Shown here: positions 41,850 through 52,336 of the stretch, piece by piece
Layout of the letters: the number at the start of each line of letters is the position of its first letter
Position numbering within the stretch: position 1 is the first letter of the stretch
NCBI GenBank assembly: GCA_039621445.1
Contig: CP154957.1
Location: 15,864,947 to 15,928,946 of the forward strand
Direction: 5' to 3'
DNA from: Euglena gracilis
Lineage: Eukaryota > Euglenida > Euglenophyceae > Euglenales
DNA: 64,000 nucleotides
Notes under the pieces: model-generated
What the model was told of the DNA's origin: nothing
Database searches by the model: none
Seen by the model: the letters and a program-made list of their open reading frames with translations, nothing else
Translations under genes and position numbers: made by a program

Positions 41850-42462
41850 CCCTCCCTCATTTTTTTCTTGACCAGCCGAGTTTGGGGGAAACTCTGCGGG
41901 TCAACCAAAAAATTGATTTTGCGCAAAGTGAAAAAAATGGCTTCTTCCCCCCCCCCCCCCCCCCAGGTTGCGAAGTCGACAGTTGGGTTGAGTTGGGAGG
42001 TTTCCAAAGGGGTTCTATCCATGATTTCGCTTTCTAGTTCAGTTTTTTGGAGCATTGGACTTCAAAAAAGGCGTAAGCGTCTTGGCCCCCTTGGAGATCA
42101 GGCGGTGAACTTTGGGTTTTTCGGGCGGGACCCCCCACCCCCCCCCCTCTTCGTTGGAAATACATGGACGAACTTCATCGGTGAACTTCACCGGTGAACT
42201 TCACCAGTGAAGCAAGGGGGGGGTCGGCACCCCCCTCCCCCCCCCCCTCACCGACCCCCTCGCCACGCCATTTTACCCCCCCTCCCCCCCCTTTCAGACC
42301 CCCTCGCCACGCCATGTCAGGCCCGCCAAAGAAAATTTTCTTGGAAAACCCCCGCGCACCCCTCCCCCCCCATCCGGGACCCCCTCGCCACGCCAAAAAC
42401 CCCCCCTCCCCCCCCCCCTAGCCGGACCCCTCGCCACGGCGTGCCGACCCCCCAGGCTGCAT

Positions 42463-43245
42463 AGAGGTAGAGGGATAGAGGCAGAGGTAGAGGTAGAGGT
42501 AGAGGTAGAGGTAGAGGTTTTCCAACCTCCTCTATCCCTCTATGTCACCTCTATGTCAAAAACCAAAGGAAAATGACTCAATAAAGGAATTTTTTTTGCA
42601 AGCAAAGGATAAATACATGAAAGGTTTTCAGAATTGCTCAATGTGGTCACATAACTGTGCCAACAACTTTCAAAATCACCAACCCACATATTGTTTCTCA
42701 TCCCCTCGCCGTTTTGCATGTGTTTTCATGCAAAATTGCCATTTTCCGAGCAGATGGGGTGTTTTATGACCCTTTTTGAGGCCATTTTGGTACATTTTAC
42801 AGACATAGAGGTGACATAGAGGGGGTGTTACCCCCGTGACCCCCCCGTGACCCCCCCCGTGATCCCCCCGTGACCACAAGGACCGTTTTCGGCGAAATTT
42901 TGTACGGAAAAATTTTGGCTGGCAATACCTAATTTGATAAAATTCTCATGCAGATTCCTAATTTTGAGGTGTAAATTTTTCAAATTTGGGCTTGGTGATA
43001 TCCTAATTTGGTGTCAAACTCCTAATTTCAGGTGTGGGGATTCCTAATTTGTGGAATTTTTCCACAATTCCGGCTCGGTGATTCCTAATTTTGCCACCAA
43101 AAAATGTAGTGTTCCCCCCGTGCCCCCCGTGACCCCCCCGTGACCCCCCCGTGACCCGAACCACCCCCAGAGGTAGAGGTAGAGGTAGAGGTGGTTGACA
43201 TAGAGGTAGAGGCCTTTGACCTCTACCTCTACCTCTATGCAGCCC
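42463..43245. mobile_element. element G: AGAGGT-rich inverted repeat element
   Basis: The left end GCTGCATAGAGGTAGAGGGA continues as an (AGAGGT)n run to 42520. The right end (43165-43245) has the same run and finishes CCTCTATGCAGC, the inverted left end. A second internal hairpin (GAGGTTTTCCAACCTCCTC) is at 42513-42535. Element H is nested at 42830-43168. No clear target duplication. Confidence 0.65.
42830..43168. repeat. CCTAATTT / GTGACCCCCC repeat segment, copy H1
   Basis: GTGACCCCCCCGTGA boxes at both edges flank a core with repeated 'GATTCCTAATTT' (about six times), ending GTGACCCGAACCACCCCC. The same arrangement is at 63535-63853, and the right-hand piece alone, inverted, near 46612-46680. 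Confidence 0.75.
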
Positions 43246-43707
43246 TGAGTGGAGTTTCTCCATGAAATTCCTTTAGGGGCGGAGCCCCCAACCCCCCCCC
43301 CCCCCGGGTCCGGGAGGGGGGTCCCGGACCCCCCCGAGCGGCGCGCCTAGCCTCCTTTGATGTCACTCAAACTTGTGTAGAAAAAATATGGAAAATTGCG
43401 TCTGTTCAAAATCCGGGACGCGGGGGGGGGGGGACGCGGGGGGGAGCACCCCCTTCGTGGTTTGCACTGGTGTTGGATGGCACAAGGGTCTCAAGTGTTG
43501 ATCATTTGCACAGATATTCTCACACGTCACGGCATCCTTTTGCGGAAGAAAATGTTCCTAAACTTGACTTTTCTTGTGGCAGCTCTTCTATCAGCTGCCA
43601 ACATATGCGTAAAAAGAAATGATACTTCAAGTTTGAAAAATAAAAAAATGTATTTTTCAATTTTTCAAATGAAATTTTTCAATGAAAATTTTCATTTATA
43701 TCCGTGG

Positions 43708-43806
43708 ACTGAGGCCCAAGACACACACTGTGTCTCGTGGACTGAGTCCACGAGACACAGTGTGTGTCCCCGTGGACTGGGACACACACTGTGTCTCGTG
43801 GACTGA
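43708..43806. repeat. hairpin of GACACACACTGTGTCTCGTGG boxes
   Basis: GACACACACTGTGTCTCGTG occurs in alternating orientation three times around GTCCACGAGACACAGTGTGTG. The same box builds the hairpin at 44788-44866 and a single arm at 44918-44940. These hairpins interrupt the minus-strand recombinase remnant. Confidence 0.85.
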
Positions 43807-43879
43807 AAAATAAAAGGTGTTTGCCAGAAATGCGAGGTGTTCTACATCTAATGCAATGCAGCAGGGCAGTGGAAAGATG

Positions 43880-44740
43880 GTCACCGGACAACCGTGAGCT
43901 GTAACAGCTGAGAGACAGTTGGCGCGAATTTGGAACAATAGTCGTCGGGACACGGAACGGCATAACAGACAACGAGGAGACGTAACGAGTAACCCAGCGT
44001 TACGCCTTACTGACCAACACAGAGCCGACGTCATGAGGCGGTTCAGTTGCGGAAACTGTTTTTTGGAAGATGGAACCAGAATGCCGTCCGGGTCAACAGA
44101 TGTGAACACCCGTGCGAGAGAGTTGAAATGACCTCGGACAGTAGAAGGCAGGTATGTCTCGAATTTGAATGTGGTGCCACACTGTGCCCGGCGTTGTTGC
44201 TCAGCTTGATTGATGAGGGTAGCCTCATCAAACAAATATCTGGGGTCAATGACCCAACCAGCCCATGCGGAAAAAAAGCCATCCAGGTCCTCATACTGAG
44301 CGTTCAGATGTTTACACGCCTGCTGGAACTCCAACAGGCGTGTAACAGCTACACGCTCAGCCTTTGCGGTCCATTTTGGGTTCTCTTCCAACACGTTGGC
44401 CAACAACGTACCGTGTATTGTGTCAAGAACTGTGTTTGGGCCAAGAGTTAGGGGGAGCCCAGGGGCGGGGACCGCGGCGCCGAAGGCGCCGCGGTCGCCC
44501 CTGGGCCCCCCTAAAACCTTGGCCCAAAACACTGTTCTGGGTCAACAGCAGCGCCCTTCTGCAAATCGACCAAATACTTTTCCAGTGTAGCAACAAATTC
44601 ATCTGGTTTCGGGGGTCGGGGGAGCATGCGGTCCACACTGTTTGCGGTCTTCTTCATTTTCCGAAAGAAAAAACTGCAAGGACAGGTAGTGGAATGTGGT
44701 AAAACTTGTCCACGAGAAACCTTTATGCTCTGAGCCAAGT
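43880..44740 (-). pseudogene. tyrosine-recombinase element protein, N-terminal part, hairpin-interrupted
   Basis: Minus strand. 44737-44530 encodes KMKKTANSVDRMLPRPPKPD, EFVATLEKYLVDLQ and AAVDPEQ. A perfect hairpin (44428-44545) then interrupts the frame. 44430-44110 continues with LLANVLEENPKWTAKAE, RLLEFQQACKHLNAQYEDLD, FFSAWAGWVIDPRYLFDE and EQQRRAQCGTTFKFETYLPS, which aligns with the N-terminal helical (core-binding) region of the plus-strand protein at 47.9 kb (DWFAAFAKFTVDVEYLFDTP, ALSQRQQLCAEAG, TLKTNLNGAAAFY). After about 43990 the frame loses similarity and runs into hairpin repeats; the catalytic part is missing. The family is inferred from the better copy. Confidence 0.7.
44428..44545. 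repeat. hairpin with GCGGCGCCGAAGGCGCCGC tip inside the recombinase remnant
   Basis: Arms AGAACTGTGTTTGGGCCAAG and its near-complement, then AGGGGGAGCCCAGGGGCG, closing on GACCGCGGCGCCGAAGGCGC / CGCGGTC. The surrounding protein frame resumes on the other side, so the hairpin is an insertion into a coding sequence. Confidence 0.88.
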
Positions 44741-44787
44741 TATTGGGGGGCACTTGTTGGTCGGACCAGTGGGAATTCTTGATTTTT

Positions 44788-44866
44788 TCAGTTCACGAGG
44801 ACACACACTGTGTCTCGTGGACTGGCAGTCCACGAGACACAGTGTGTGTCCTCGTGAACTGAAAAT
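44788..44866. repeat. perfect hairpin, AGTTCACGAGGACACACACT arms
   Basis: About 36-bp arms (AGTTCACGAGGACACACACT then GTGTCTCGTGGACTG) meet at GC with no loop. It shares its box with the hairpin at 43708-43806. Confidence 0.92.
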
Positions 44867-44962
44867 TTGACAAAAAATCGCAAAAAAATACGGGGTAGAC
44901 ATTGCGTGGCTAAGTTCCACGAGACACAGTGTGTGTCTTGGGCCTCTTAGTCAACGGATATA

Positions 44963-45078
44963 GACAAAAATCGTCCATTGTAACCCGGACACACCGTGTA
45001 CCCGGGTTATGGGCGCCTTCGGCGCCCATAACCCGGACACACGGTGTGTCCGGGTGACATGGACGATTTTTGTGTAAT
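44963..45078. repeat. hairpin with GGGCGCCTTCGGCGCCC tip
   Basis: Arms ACAAAAATCGTCCATTGTAA / complement, ACCCGGACACACCGTGTACC / complement and GGGTTATGGGCGCC close on TTC. It has the same tip type as 33271, 44428 and 26107. Confidence 0.88.
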
Positions 45079-45342
45079 TTTTCAGGCACAACCCTACCCC
45101 CCTGAGGGTACTCGTCAGACGTGCCGAACCTCCCAAGGGAGTTTCGGCATACCACCCCCCTGGGGATCCGAACCCCTCGGCACGGCAAAATGGGCACCCC
45201 CCAGGGTTGACGGTTTTAAACAAAAACCATGTCATTTTGAAAATGAAAAAATGCCATTTTTTGGTCAAATTGAGGAAATTGACATTTTGAAACTGTTGTT
45301 TTCTTAAGCCTGTAGATGGCATTGTTGGGGCAAAGAGGCGGT

Positions 45343-45880
45343 GGATTTTCACAAAGTTGGACAGATTTGGTACTTTCGGGCTTGTGCTTTGTACTTTGTA
45401 ACCGTGAATTGAGGCCCGGCGCCTGCCCTGTATTTCGTGGGTGTGAACACGAAATACAGGGCGTTATTTTCAATTCACGAATACAGGCTGTATTCGTGAA
45501 TTGGGTATTCACAAAATACAGGCTGTATTTTGTGAATACAATTTTTTTTGTGTTTAAAACAGCTTCTGAAACTAGAAACCTCCTTGCATCATCCGAAGTG
45601 ATTCAGAAAAAAACCAAATGCACAACGCAAAAGAAAATTGAATGGCATATCCTGGGTGATAAATGAAGGCGGTGCACAACTAGTGCAATATTAGACAGCA
45701 AAATGCCGTGGATTAACGCGGGGAAATGCTAACGAAGTTTGCACAAATGACACACCATGACCCATGTTTGGGCTCATGGCATTAGTTCACACAACGCCAG
45801 TGGTATGAAAGGGAACAAACGTCACACTGCACTCCGTTCATATCGCGACACGGGGAGCGAGGGGGAATCGTATCAAATGC
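45343..45880 (-). pseudogene. duplicated segment with partial PHD-finger remnant
   Basis: This segment recurs at 59013-59545. Hairpins of TGAATTGAGGCCCGGCGCC and CGAAATACAGGGCG type are at 45403-45540. On the minus strand, 45842-45740 encodes QCDVCSLSYHWRCVN, one stop, then CHEPKHGSWCVIC, i.e. the C-x2-C-x4-H-x2-C...W-C-x2-C half of a PHD finger. The upstream CxxC is lost because the segment breaks at 45868, but it is kept in the 59-kb copy. It matches the PHD fingers at 49.1 and 61.5 kb (CDVCHEYRHLSC, GSWCCSRC; CDAFGLAYHFHC, GSFLCKAC). Confidence 0.6.
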
Positions 45881-45884
45881 TAAC

Positions 45885-46250
45885 AATGCTTTTTTTTGTA
45901 AAAAAAACAAAAAAAAACGCTCACTAGGTTTTGCATGGAACATTTTTTGAATGCACATTTTCAAGCATTTTTGGCAACTTCTGGGTAATTTCTGCCACAA
46001 ACTTCCTTCCACAAAAATGAAAAAAAAAAGTCATAAAATTCCATTTTTGTTGCATTTTGGGATGTTTTTGACCATTTTTTGGCAGTTTTTGAACTGAGTG
46101 GGATTCAAAGTATGGTTTGGGAGTTTCATACCGAGTTTTTTCAATGAAATTTTCCTTTTTGTTTTTTTTTTATGCTTTTTTTACTGTTTTTTAAAAAAAC
46201 ATGTGGTTTTGTTGCTTTTTTAAAAAAAAACAAAAAAATGCCCACTATGA
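45885..46250. repeat. (T)n(A)n-bounded element with CCCACTATG end
   Basis: Bounded by A/T-run hairpins (45888-45930 and 46185-46245). The inside matches, inverted or direct, parts of element A near 30290-30380 and 31660-31800 (GGGATTCAAAGTATGGTTTG, AAATTCCATTTTTGTTGCAT). It is probably a small non-autonomous element; no target duplication was established. Confidence 0.5.
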
Positions 46251-46336
46251 TTTGGGGTTCCATGGTGCCTGGACGGTGGCAACTTTGAAGGGGGGTGAGG
46301 GCAGTTTTGATGTCACAATCCCTTCAGGTGTGGAGG

Positions 46337-46620
46337 TATTTTGGAGGCTAGGCGCGCCGCTCGGGGGGGGGGGGGGGCCGGGACGCCCCCTCCCCCCCCC
46401 TGCGCGGCCGCTCGCCCCCCCCTGGACCCCCCCTCCCCCCACTGTGCCTAGCATACCCAAGAAAAAAAATTTGTGAAAAATCGCGGCCCCAAAATGACCC
46501 AAAATGACCATTTTCGGACATAAAATGGCAAATTTGGGGGCCGCGCGCAGAGGGCGCGGCCAAAAAAGCACTTTTTTGGTCAAAAATGGCCCAAAAATGG
46601 CAAAAAATGACCGGGGTGGT
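46337..46620. repeat. second copy of the GGAGGCTAGGCGCGCC segment
   Basis: Matches 35160-35530: GGAGGCTAGGCGCGCCGCTC, GTGCCTAGCAT, ACCATTTTCGGACATAAAAT, GGGGGCCGCGCGC. The poly-G/C interior differs in length. Confidence 0.7.
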
Positions 46621-46722
46621 TCGGGTCACCGGGGGTCACGGGGGGAACACCACATTTTCGGTGGCGAAATAGGAATCACCGAGTCCAAAGGAGGCACAGC
46701 GGGGGGGGGGGGGGGGGGGGGG

Positions 46723-46758
<36 letters not shown>

Positions 46759-46826
46759 GGGGGGTCCGAGGGCGGCCGCGCGGGCGGGCCGCATCCTAAA
46801 ATCGGTGATTTTCGGGACCAAAAAGT

Positions 46827-47163
46827 CACATATGGCACAAAGTGGGGCCCCCATACCTGGGGTATGGGGGTGGTATGGGGTATGGGGTATGGGGTATGGG
46901 GTATGGGGTATGGGGGGAAAAGGTGAGGTTTATTTTTTTGCCGGGGGGGGTCCGGGGGGGGGCGGGAGCCCCCCCCCCAGGCACTGGAACAGTTTCATAC
47001 GTTGCGCGATTAGCTTGCTTAGAGCTCCGTGATTAAGAGGAGGATTGTTTTGGTGGTGATTGGGGGATGGGGTATGGGTATGGGGGGGGGGGGGGGTATG
47101 GGGTATGGGGTATGGGGTATGGGGTATGGGGGTGGTATGGGGGCTCCACTTTGTGCCATGACT
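46827..47163. mobile_element. GGGGTAT-rich MITE (T1), 9-bp target duplication
   Basis: A 337-bp element. Ends are CACATATGGCACAAAGTGGG and, inverted, AGTCATGGCACAAAGTGGAG, both continuing GCCCCCATACC. It is flanked by a perfect 9-bp duplication CCAAAAAGT (46818-46826 and 47164-47172). Two (GGGGTAT)n blocks lie at either side of a unique core (CAGTTTCATACGTTGCGCGA, TTAGCTTGCTTAGAGCTCCG). A second copy in opposite orientation is at 57927-58273. Confidence 0.95.
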
Positions 47164-47436
47164 CCAAAAAGTAGAGGAGCTGTCAAGGGCTCCACAATAT
47201 CTGCTGCCGCTGTCTTCATACTCCTTCAGGTGCCTTCTGCATGCTCCTTCACAGTCCAGCCCAGATGAACCAGTAACAAGTGGGCAGTGCACTTCAGTTT
47301 AATAATGACAAACGGTCCCTTGGACCACAGCACCACAGTCGCAGATAACCAGACATTCTGAAGAAGAAAAAAAGCAGCAGCGCAGGATTTACAAAAACAT
47401 TAGTCACAGAAAAAGAGATTTTGATACGAAAACTGC

Positions 47437-47765
47437 GTGAAGCCGTGTTCCAGAACGCCGGTTCGGGCTGCCGCCCGAACCGGCGTTCTGGAACACGGCT
47501 TCACGCCCGAACCGGCGTTCTGGACACAGTTGTTGAAACCGTGGATTAGGGGCTCTGGCTTCACGCCCGAACCGGCGTTCTACTACAAAAAAGGGGTGAC
47601 GGACGCCGGTTCTGTCCTGAACCCGGCGTCCCGGACGCCGGTTCCGTCCGAAGGACGGAACCGGCGTCCGGGGACGCCGGGTTCAGGACAGAACCGGCGT
47701 CCGTCACCCCTTGTTTAAAGCGGCGTTTTAGAGACGCCGGGTTCAGGACAGAACCGGCGTCCCCC
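47437..47765. repeat. cluster of ACGCCGGTTC palindromes
   Basis: At least ten ACGCCGGTTC/GAACCGGCGT boxes in alternating orientation, including GTTCGGGCTGCCGCCCGAAC and GGACGGAACCGGCGTCC. The left part (47340-47450) is the inverted copy of 58670-58830. Confidence 0.85.
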
Positions 47766-47902
47766 CCCTTTGGGCCAGGTACGACTTAGAAATCCACGTA
47801 TATGTGTTCCCCTTCAGGCTTTCTTTAGCACAATGCTGGGCGGTTCCCTCGCCGTTGTAGTCCGTAACGCTCTCGCCCGCCAGCCCAACCAGTGCCCAAT
47901 TT

Positions 47903-49269
47903 TTGGCAGGGTTGGGGGCCGCCTTGGAGCCTCAAAATGATGATGCGCCCGACACCGCCCTCTTTGGGGACACTTTTACCAAAAAACCGAGGGCCAGGGG
48001 TGGTCAGGAAAAGACTGCACAGGGTAGTTTGGGCCCTTTGCAGGATTTTCAAAAAACTCTGGACCACAAAAATTGTGTCATCGAAAAATTGGATGACTGG
48101 TTTGCGGCCTTCGCAAAATTCACTGTGGACGTGGAGTATCTTTTTGATACTCCACAAGAAAAAGCGGACGCTTTGTCCCAGCGGCAACAACTTTGTGCCG
48201 AAGCCGGGGTTGCAATGCGGTGTTGGGCGCCAACAACGCTGAAAACGAACCTAAATGGTGCGGCAGCGTTTTACAGGGAGGGGGCAAAGCCGGAGGCATC
48301 GGAACGGTCGTTCCAGGGGAACCAAGTTTGTTCCCCAAATTCAATGAATTTTGGAGTGATGCCAACCGCCGGGAACGCCAAGTGGCGGCCCAGCGGGAGG
48401 AAATTGCCGTGCTTTCTGAGGCTGAGCTGGAAAAACTGGTGGACAGCACAAATTGGCGGTCGTTTTTGGAAGCACAGCGGACAAATGTCCTCATCCTGGC
48501 TTATCATCTGGGCTCCAGGCCAGAAAGTTTGGCGCAACTTTGTGTTGGAAATTTTCACCCCACACAGACGCCCGATGGCTTGGAACTTTTGGTCAAGTTC
48601 GGCTGCATGAAAAATCTGCAGCCGAAGCCGGGCAACGTGGGGAAGCCACCGTTTAAGATGGAGGTCAAGTCGGAGCCCGATGCTCTGCCAGACTCGGACT
48701 CCGACATTGAGGTCGCTCACTGTTCTGCGTTCCCGTTTTCCTCTGGCCTGCCCCAGATTTTGCAAGACGGTCGTGACCCACTTCCGAGCATGCCACTCGC
48801 TGACACTGTCAGGCTATTGCCTGCAGAGCGGGTGTGCTGAAACTCCTAAATTTTTCTCAAAGTCCTCTCCCGTCAGCCACCCGTGGACCCCGACGACCTC
48901 ACCATCGACGACCTCAGCCAGTACCGCCGGCAGATGTTCGCCCTCAGCCGGTCGGACTACAACCATGCCGCCTTCTGTGCCCCACCGGCGCCGGAGGGAG
49001 CGGCCGTCAGCAGCGACCTCAGCGACACACCCAACCCCTTCGCCCCCTTCCGTGCGCGGGTGGTAACCACCGAGGTAAAAGTGGAGGGGGACAGTTGCAC
49101 TGTTTGTGGTTTTGCTCTGAAAACTCGTGGGGACAAGCGCCCCGTCATGTGCGATGTGTGTCACGAGTACCGCCACCTGTCCTGTGCTGGTCTTGTGATG
49201 CCCCCCCGGTATGGCTCTTGGTGTTGCTCTCGTTGTGAGGGTGCACCCCGTCCTGTTTCCCCGTCGTAA
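47903..49269 (+). CDS. tyrosine recombinase / PHD-finger mobile element protein, frame-broken or spliced
   Basis: Plus strand, in three consecutive frames. 47903-48300 has an N-terminal helical region (IEKLDDWFAAFAKFTVDVEY, ALSQRQQLCAEAG, TTLKTNLNGAAAFYREG). 48310-48740 has PSLFPKFNEFW, QREEIAVLSEAELEKLVDST, then NVLILAYHLGSRPESLAQLC, which fits the first catalytic Arg region of tyrosine recombinases (LL..TG.R..E...L). A third frame, about 48760-48870, has TVVTHFRACHSLTLSGYCLQ, a candidate H-x-x-R/Tyr region. Then 48883-49269 (starting MDPDDLTIDDLSQYRRQMF) ends in a PHD-type zinc finger with CTVCGFALK, MCDVCHEYRHLSC and YGSWCCSRC, i.e. C4HC3. Stop at 49267. The frame changes are either introns or one-base errors in G runs (48280-48300). 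It resembles Crypton-type elements, but I know no standard family with this arrangement. Confidence 0.62.
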
Positions 49270-49504
49270 TGTGTTTGCTGACCGGCAATACGTTTTGCCG
49301 TAATCGCTGCGGCTGTGGCAACATGTATGCCTAGCATCCCCTCCCCCTCCCCCTGGAAACTGCTGAAACGCTCAGATGCTACCGCCACCGATCAATCAGG
49401 TTTCCTCACGCTGCTGCACTGCCTTCCATCCCTCTTCAGACAAAGGAAATTTTCGTTCCTGCGTTCCCATAGATACTTTTTTTTGCACAAAAAAATACCC
49501 ACAT

Positions 49505-50650
49505 ACGGACGCCGGGTTTTGGACAGAACCGGCGTTCCTAACGCCGGGTTTTAGGACAGAACCGGCGTTTTGAAAACCCATGGGGGGGGACGCCGGTTCT
49601 GTCCTGAACCCGGCGTCTCAAACGCCGGTTTAAGGAATAAAGGCCAATTTCGCCCTAAATACCCAGTTTCTGAACATTTTTGGGCATTTTTGGGATCCTT
49701 TGGGCTCATGGCCATGTCGATCGGCCGATTGAAGTTTTCATCCGTCTGATGCCAGGTTACCCATCAATCGAAAGGTTTTTTTTTCAGAATTACGATTTGG
49801 AAATTTTTTTTGGTTGGACCACCCCTAGGTTTTTTCAGAAGCACGGTTGGGAAATTTTGGCTGGACCCCCCCAGATTTTTTCAGATTTGCAATGCCGAAT
49901 TTTCAGTTGGACCCCGCTGGTTTTTTTTCCCAGAATTATGGTTGGGATTTGATCCCCCTTTTTTTCAGAATTCCGGTTCAGAAATTTTGGCTGGGTTTCT
50001 TCACAAACACGGTTGAAAAAAAATTGGCTGGAGCCCCCCCCCCCCTAGGGTTTTTCAGAAGTACGGTTGGGAAATTTTGGCTGGACCCCCCCGGGAATTT
50101 TTCAAAATTGTTGGGAAATGTTAATTACAGTTGGGAAATTTTGGCCCCCCTGGGTGTTTTCAAAATTGGTTGGACCCCCCCTGGGTTTTTCAGAATTATG
50201 GTTAGGAAATTTTAGCTGGACCCCTTGGGTTTTTTCAGAATTACGATTTTTGGACCCTTTTCGCAAATTCCAAAATCCACTGTTCACCTGCCATGTTGCC
50301 CCTTGATCGATAACCCTTCTCAAAAGTTTTAGATGGCCTTAGATTTCAGCCCTGCTGCATGGCATTCTATTTCAGAAAATCCCCAGATTTGGCCAAATGG
50401 AAATTGTTGCACAAAATACCCCAATTTCTGGCCAAATACCCCCCAAAAAGTGCTCAGATATGATTGCCTCATGTCTACAAACCATTTTGGACACTTTTTG
50501 GCACTTTTCATTTTCGGTCCCCAGGACGCCGTTTTCCCGCCCGAACCGGCGTTCTGGACACCGGTTCGGCGCAGAAATTTCTGCGCCGAACCGGCGTCCA
50601 GAACGCCGGTTCGGGTGTGAAGCCAGAGCCCCAATACACGGTTTCAAATT
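49505..50650. repeat. ACGCCGGTTCGG module, inverted copy S2
   Basis: Reverse complement of 33680-34640, with the same order of AAATTTTGGCTGGACC boxes and ACGCCGGTTC palindromes at both ends (49510-49635 and 50520-50620). The site corresponding to the T2 insertion is intact near 49950-49975 (GATCCCCCTTTTTTTCAGAA). Confidence 0.88.
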
Positions 50651-50769
50651 AAGAATTTAGTACTTCTTAACTCGCGATGCCATTTCGACCGTAATCTACA
50701 CGTTTTTTTGCTCTTCGACAATTAAACAGCTCGGAAACCGGTTTCTGACAAATAAACGTCATCCCTGAA

Positions 50770-51050
50770 TGCCCCCAAAAAAACTAGAAAGCAAAATCAT
50801 GGGTAGAACCCCTTTGGAAACCTCCAACTCAACCCAACTATCGACTTTGCAACCTGGGATGGGTGGGGGGGTTGCGAAGAAGCGATTTTTTTCACTTTGC
50901 GAAAATTGTTTTTTTTCATTGAAATTGACCTGCAGAGTTTCCCCAAACTCAGCTAGTCAAGAAAATGCAGGGGGGGGGACTCATGGGGAATCGGGTTGTA
51001 TTCAAACAGCCAAGGTGAAAGTGGTTTGTGGGGTCCCAAAAAAACAATTA
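50770..51050. repeat. uninterrupted relative of the element E insertion site
   Basis: Inverted match to both flanks of element E: 50990-51050 with 39600-39675 (AGCCAAGGTGAAAGTGGTTT) and 50770-50970 with 41860-42050 (CTCAACCCAACTATCGACTT). The junction near 50965-50985 has no insertion. Confidence 0.75.
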
Positions 51051-51099
51051 CCGTGCCCCCCCCCCCCAGTTGGTCACCCCCTCGGGAGGAGAATTTGGC

Positions 51100-52240
51100 C
51101 AAGGGGGTGGTTCGGGACGGGGGGGGGGGGGGGGGGGGGGGGGGAGGGGGGGGGGGGGGGAACCGCGGCCCAACCACCCCCACACGTTTTCTTTGGCGTC
51201 ACCTAAATTTGTATGTACTTTTCCTTTGGTCGACCAAAAAAACGTGCCCGGCCAAAAACCGGGACGCGGGGGGACGCGGGGGGGGGGGACGGGGGGGGGA
51301 TGCGGGGGGAACACCCCCAAGGGTGACTAACAGGGGGGGGGGGGGACTAACTCGGGGGGGGGCAATTTATGCCCAAATTTTACCCCCTGCCCCAAGTCTT
51401 GGGGGTTTCAAGGTTGTATTTTGGGCATTCCAGGGCACTTTTCATGGATGGCAACCAGAAAAAAATTCTGACGGCCAAATTCAGCAGTTTCTTTTAAAAT
51501 ACATTTCCCTTCAAAAAAAAATTCCGGGGCCCAAGGGTGACTAATAGGGGGGGGGGTGACTGACTAGGGGGGGGGGGAACGGTAGTATCAAAGGAGGGGA
51601 AAAGAGTCGGTTTGTGGCCAAAATTAGACATCAAGAAGTGCCATGGGTTTCAGGGAGGTGAAACGAGCATTTTCTCAAGGATTTCGGCCGCCAAGGGCGG
51701 CCGAGACGGTAATGGGTTTTGCAATTTCATTTTCCAGAAATGTGATTTTAACTGGTAAGGTGGCTGCCGCAGGCAGCCGAGATGGTAACGCCCTTTGAAC
51801 CATTGATCATGGCATTGCAAAGAAAATATCATACTCCTGCCAAAAAAATTTTCTTTCCAAAATCCCGGGGGGGGGCGGCCGCCCCCCCCCCCCCGACCCC
51901 CACTTTCTACACCCCCGGGCGGCGCCCCCCCCCCCCCCCCCCGGAGGAGGCCGTAGGCCGACTAAGTTCGCATATCGGGGTTCATTGGGGAGCGCGATTT
52001 GGCCCTCCTACTACGGCCTCCTCCGGGGGGGGCGCGCCGCCCCCCCCGGCACCCCCCCCCCCCGAACAACTGAACTCCTGGACAAAGACAACTTTCACAG
52101 AATTGGCGCAAAAAGAAGGTATTACCCTTTTTTTTTGCAAATGGACCCCGAATGGGGGTTTCTGAAGGCATTTGGGTGGGTTTCGAGTCATTTTCCTTCA
52201 TATTTGAATGAAAATTTTTTGGAGGGGCAGGGTTGGACTG
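51100..52240. other. G/C-run-rich repeats, no gene recognised
   Basis: Poly-G runs (51120-51160), GGGACGCGGGGGG boxes also seen near 36300 and 43415, a GGGCGGCCGAGACGGTAA hairpin near 51690 and a GGCTGCCGCAGGCAGCC hairpin near 51762 (the latter with its flanks as at 39030-39110). No protein-like frame. Confidence 0.4.
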
Positions 52241-52336
52241 GTTAATCGTTAATCAGTTAATCGATCGTGACCCCCCCCAGTTAATCGATCGATCGAGCCC
52301 AACCCAGTTAATCGCTTCCTGATTTTCAGATCAATG

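Larger units (their letters stand above)
38285..42450. mobile_element. element F: GGCGTGGCGAGGGGG inverted-repeat element containing element E
   Basis: Opposing arms. The left (38290-38500) has GGTACGCCGTGGCGAGGGG and three further GGCGTGGCGAGGGGG boxes; the right (42235-42445) has CCCTCGCCACGCCATTTTAC boxes and ends CGCCACGGCGTGCCGACC. The terminal pair GGTnCGCCGTGGCGAGG is a good inverted repeat. A target duplication was not resolved. Inside are CCAAATATAAAACCCCCC inverted boxes (38918-38999, 39411-39490), two GCTGCCGAAGGCAGCC/GCCGCCCGAAGGGCGGC hairpins (39049, 39222), and element E. Whether all of this moved as one unit is uncertain. Confidence 0.5.

Noticed and set aside
46504-46926. Glycine-rich 140-codon plus-strand frame
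   Set aside because: Driven by a roughly 60-nt poly-G tract and GGGGTAT repeats in a repeat element.
46855-47140. GGGGTAT arrays as a chromosome end
   Set aside because: Arrays are short, internal to a MITE with exact 9-bp target duplications, and occur in both orientations.
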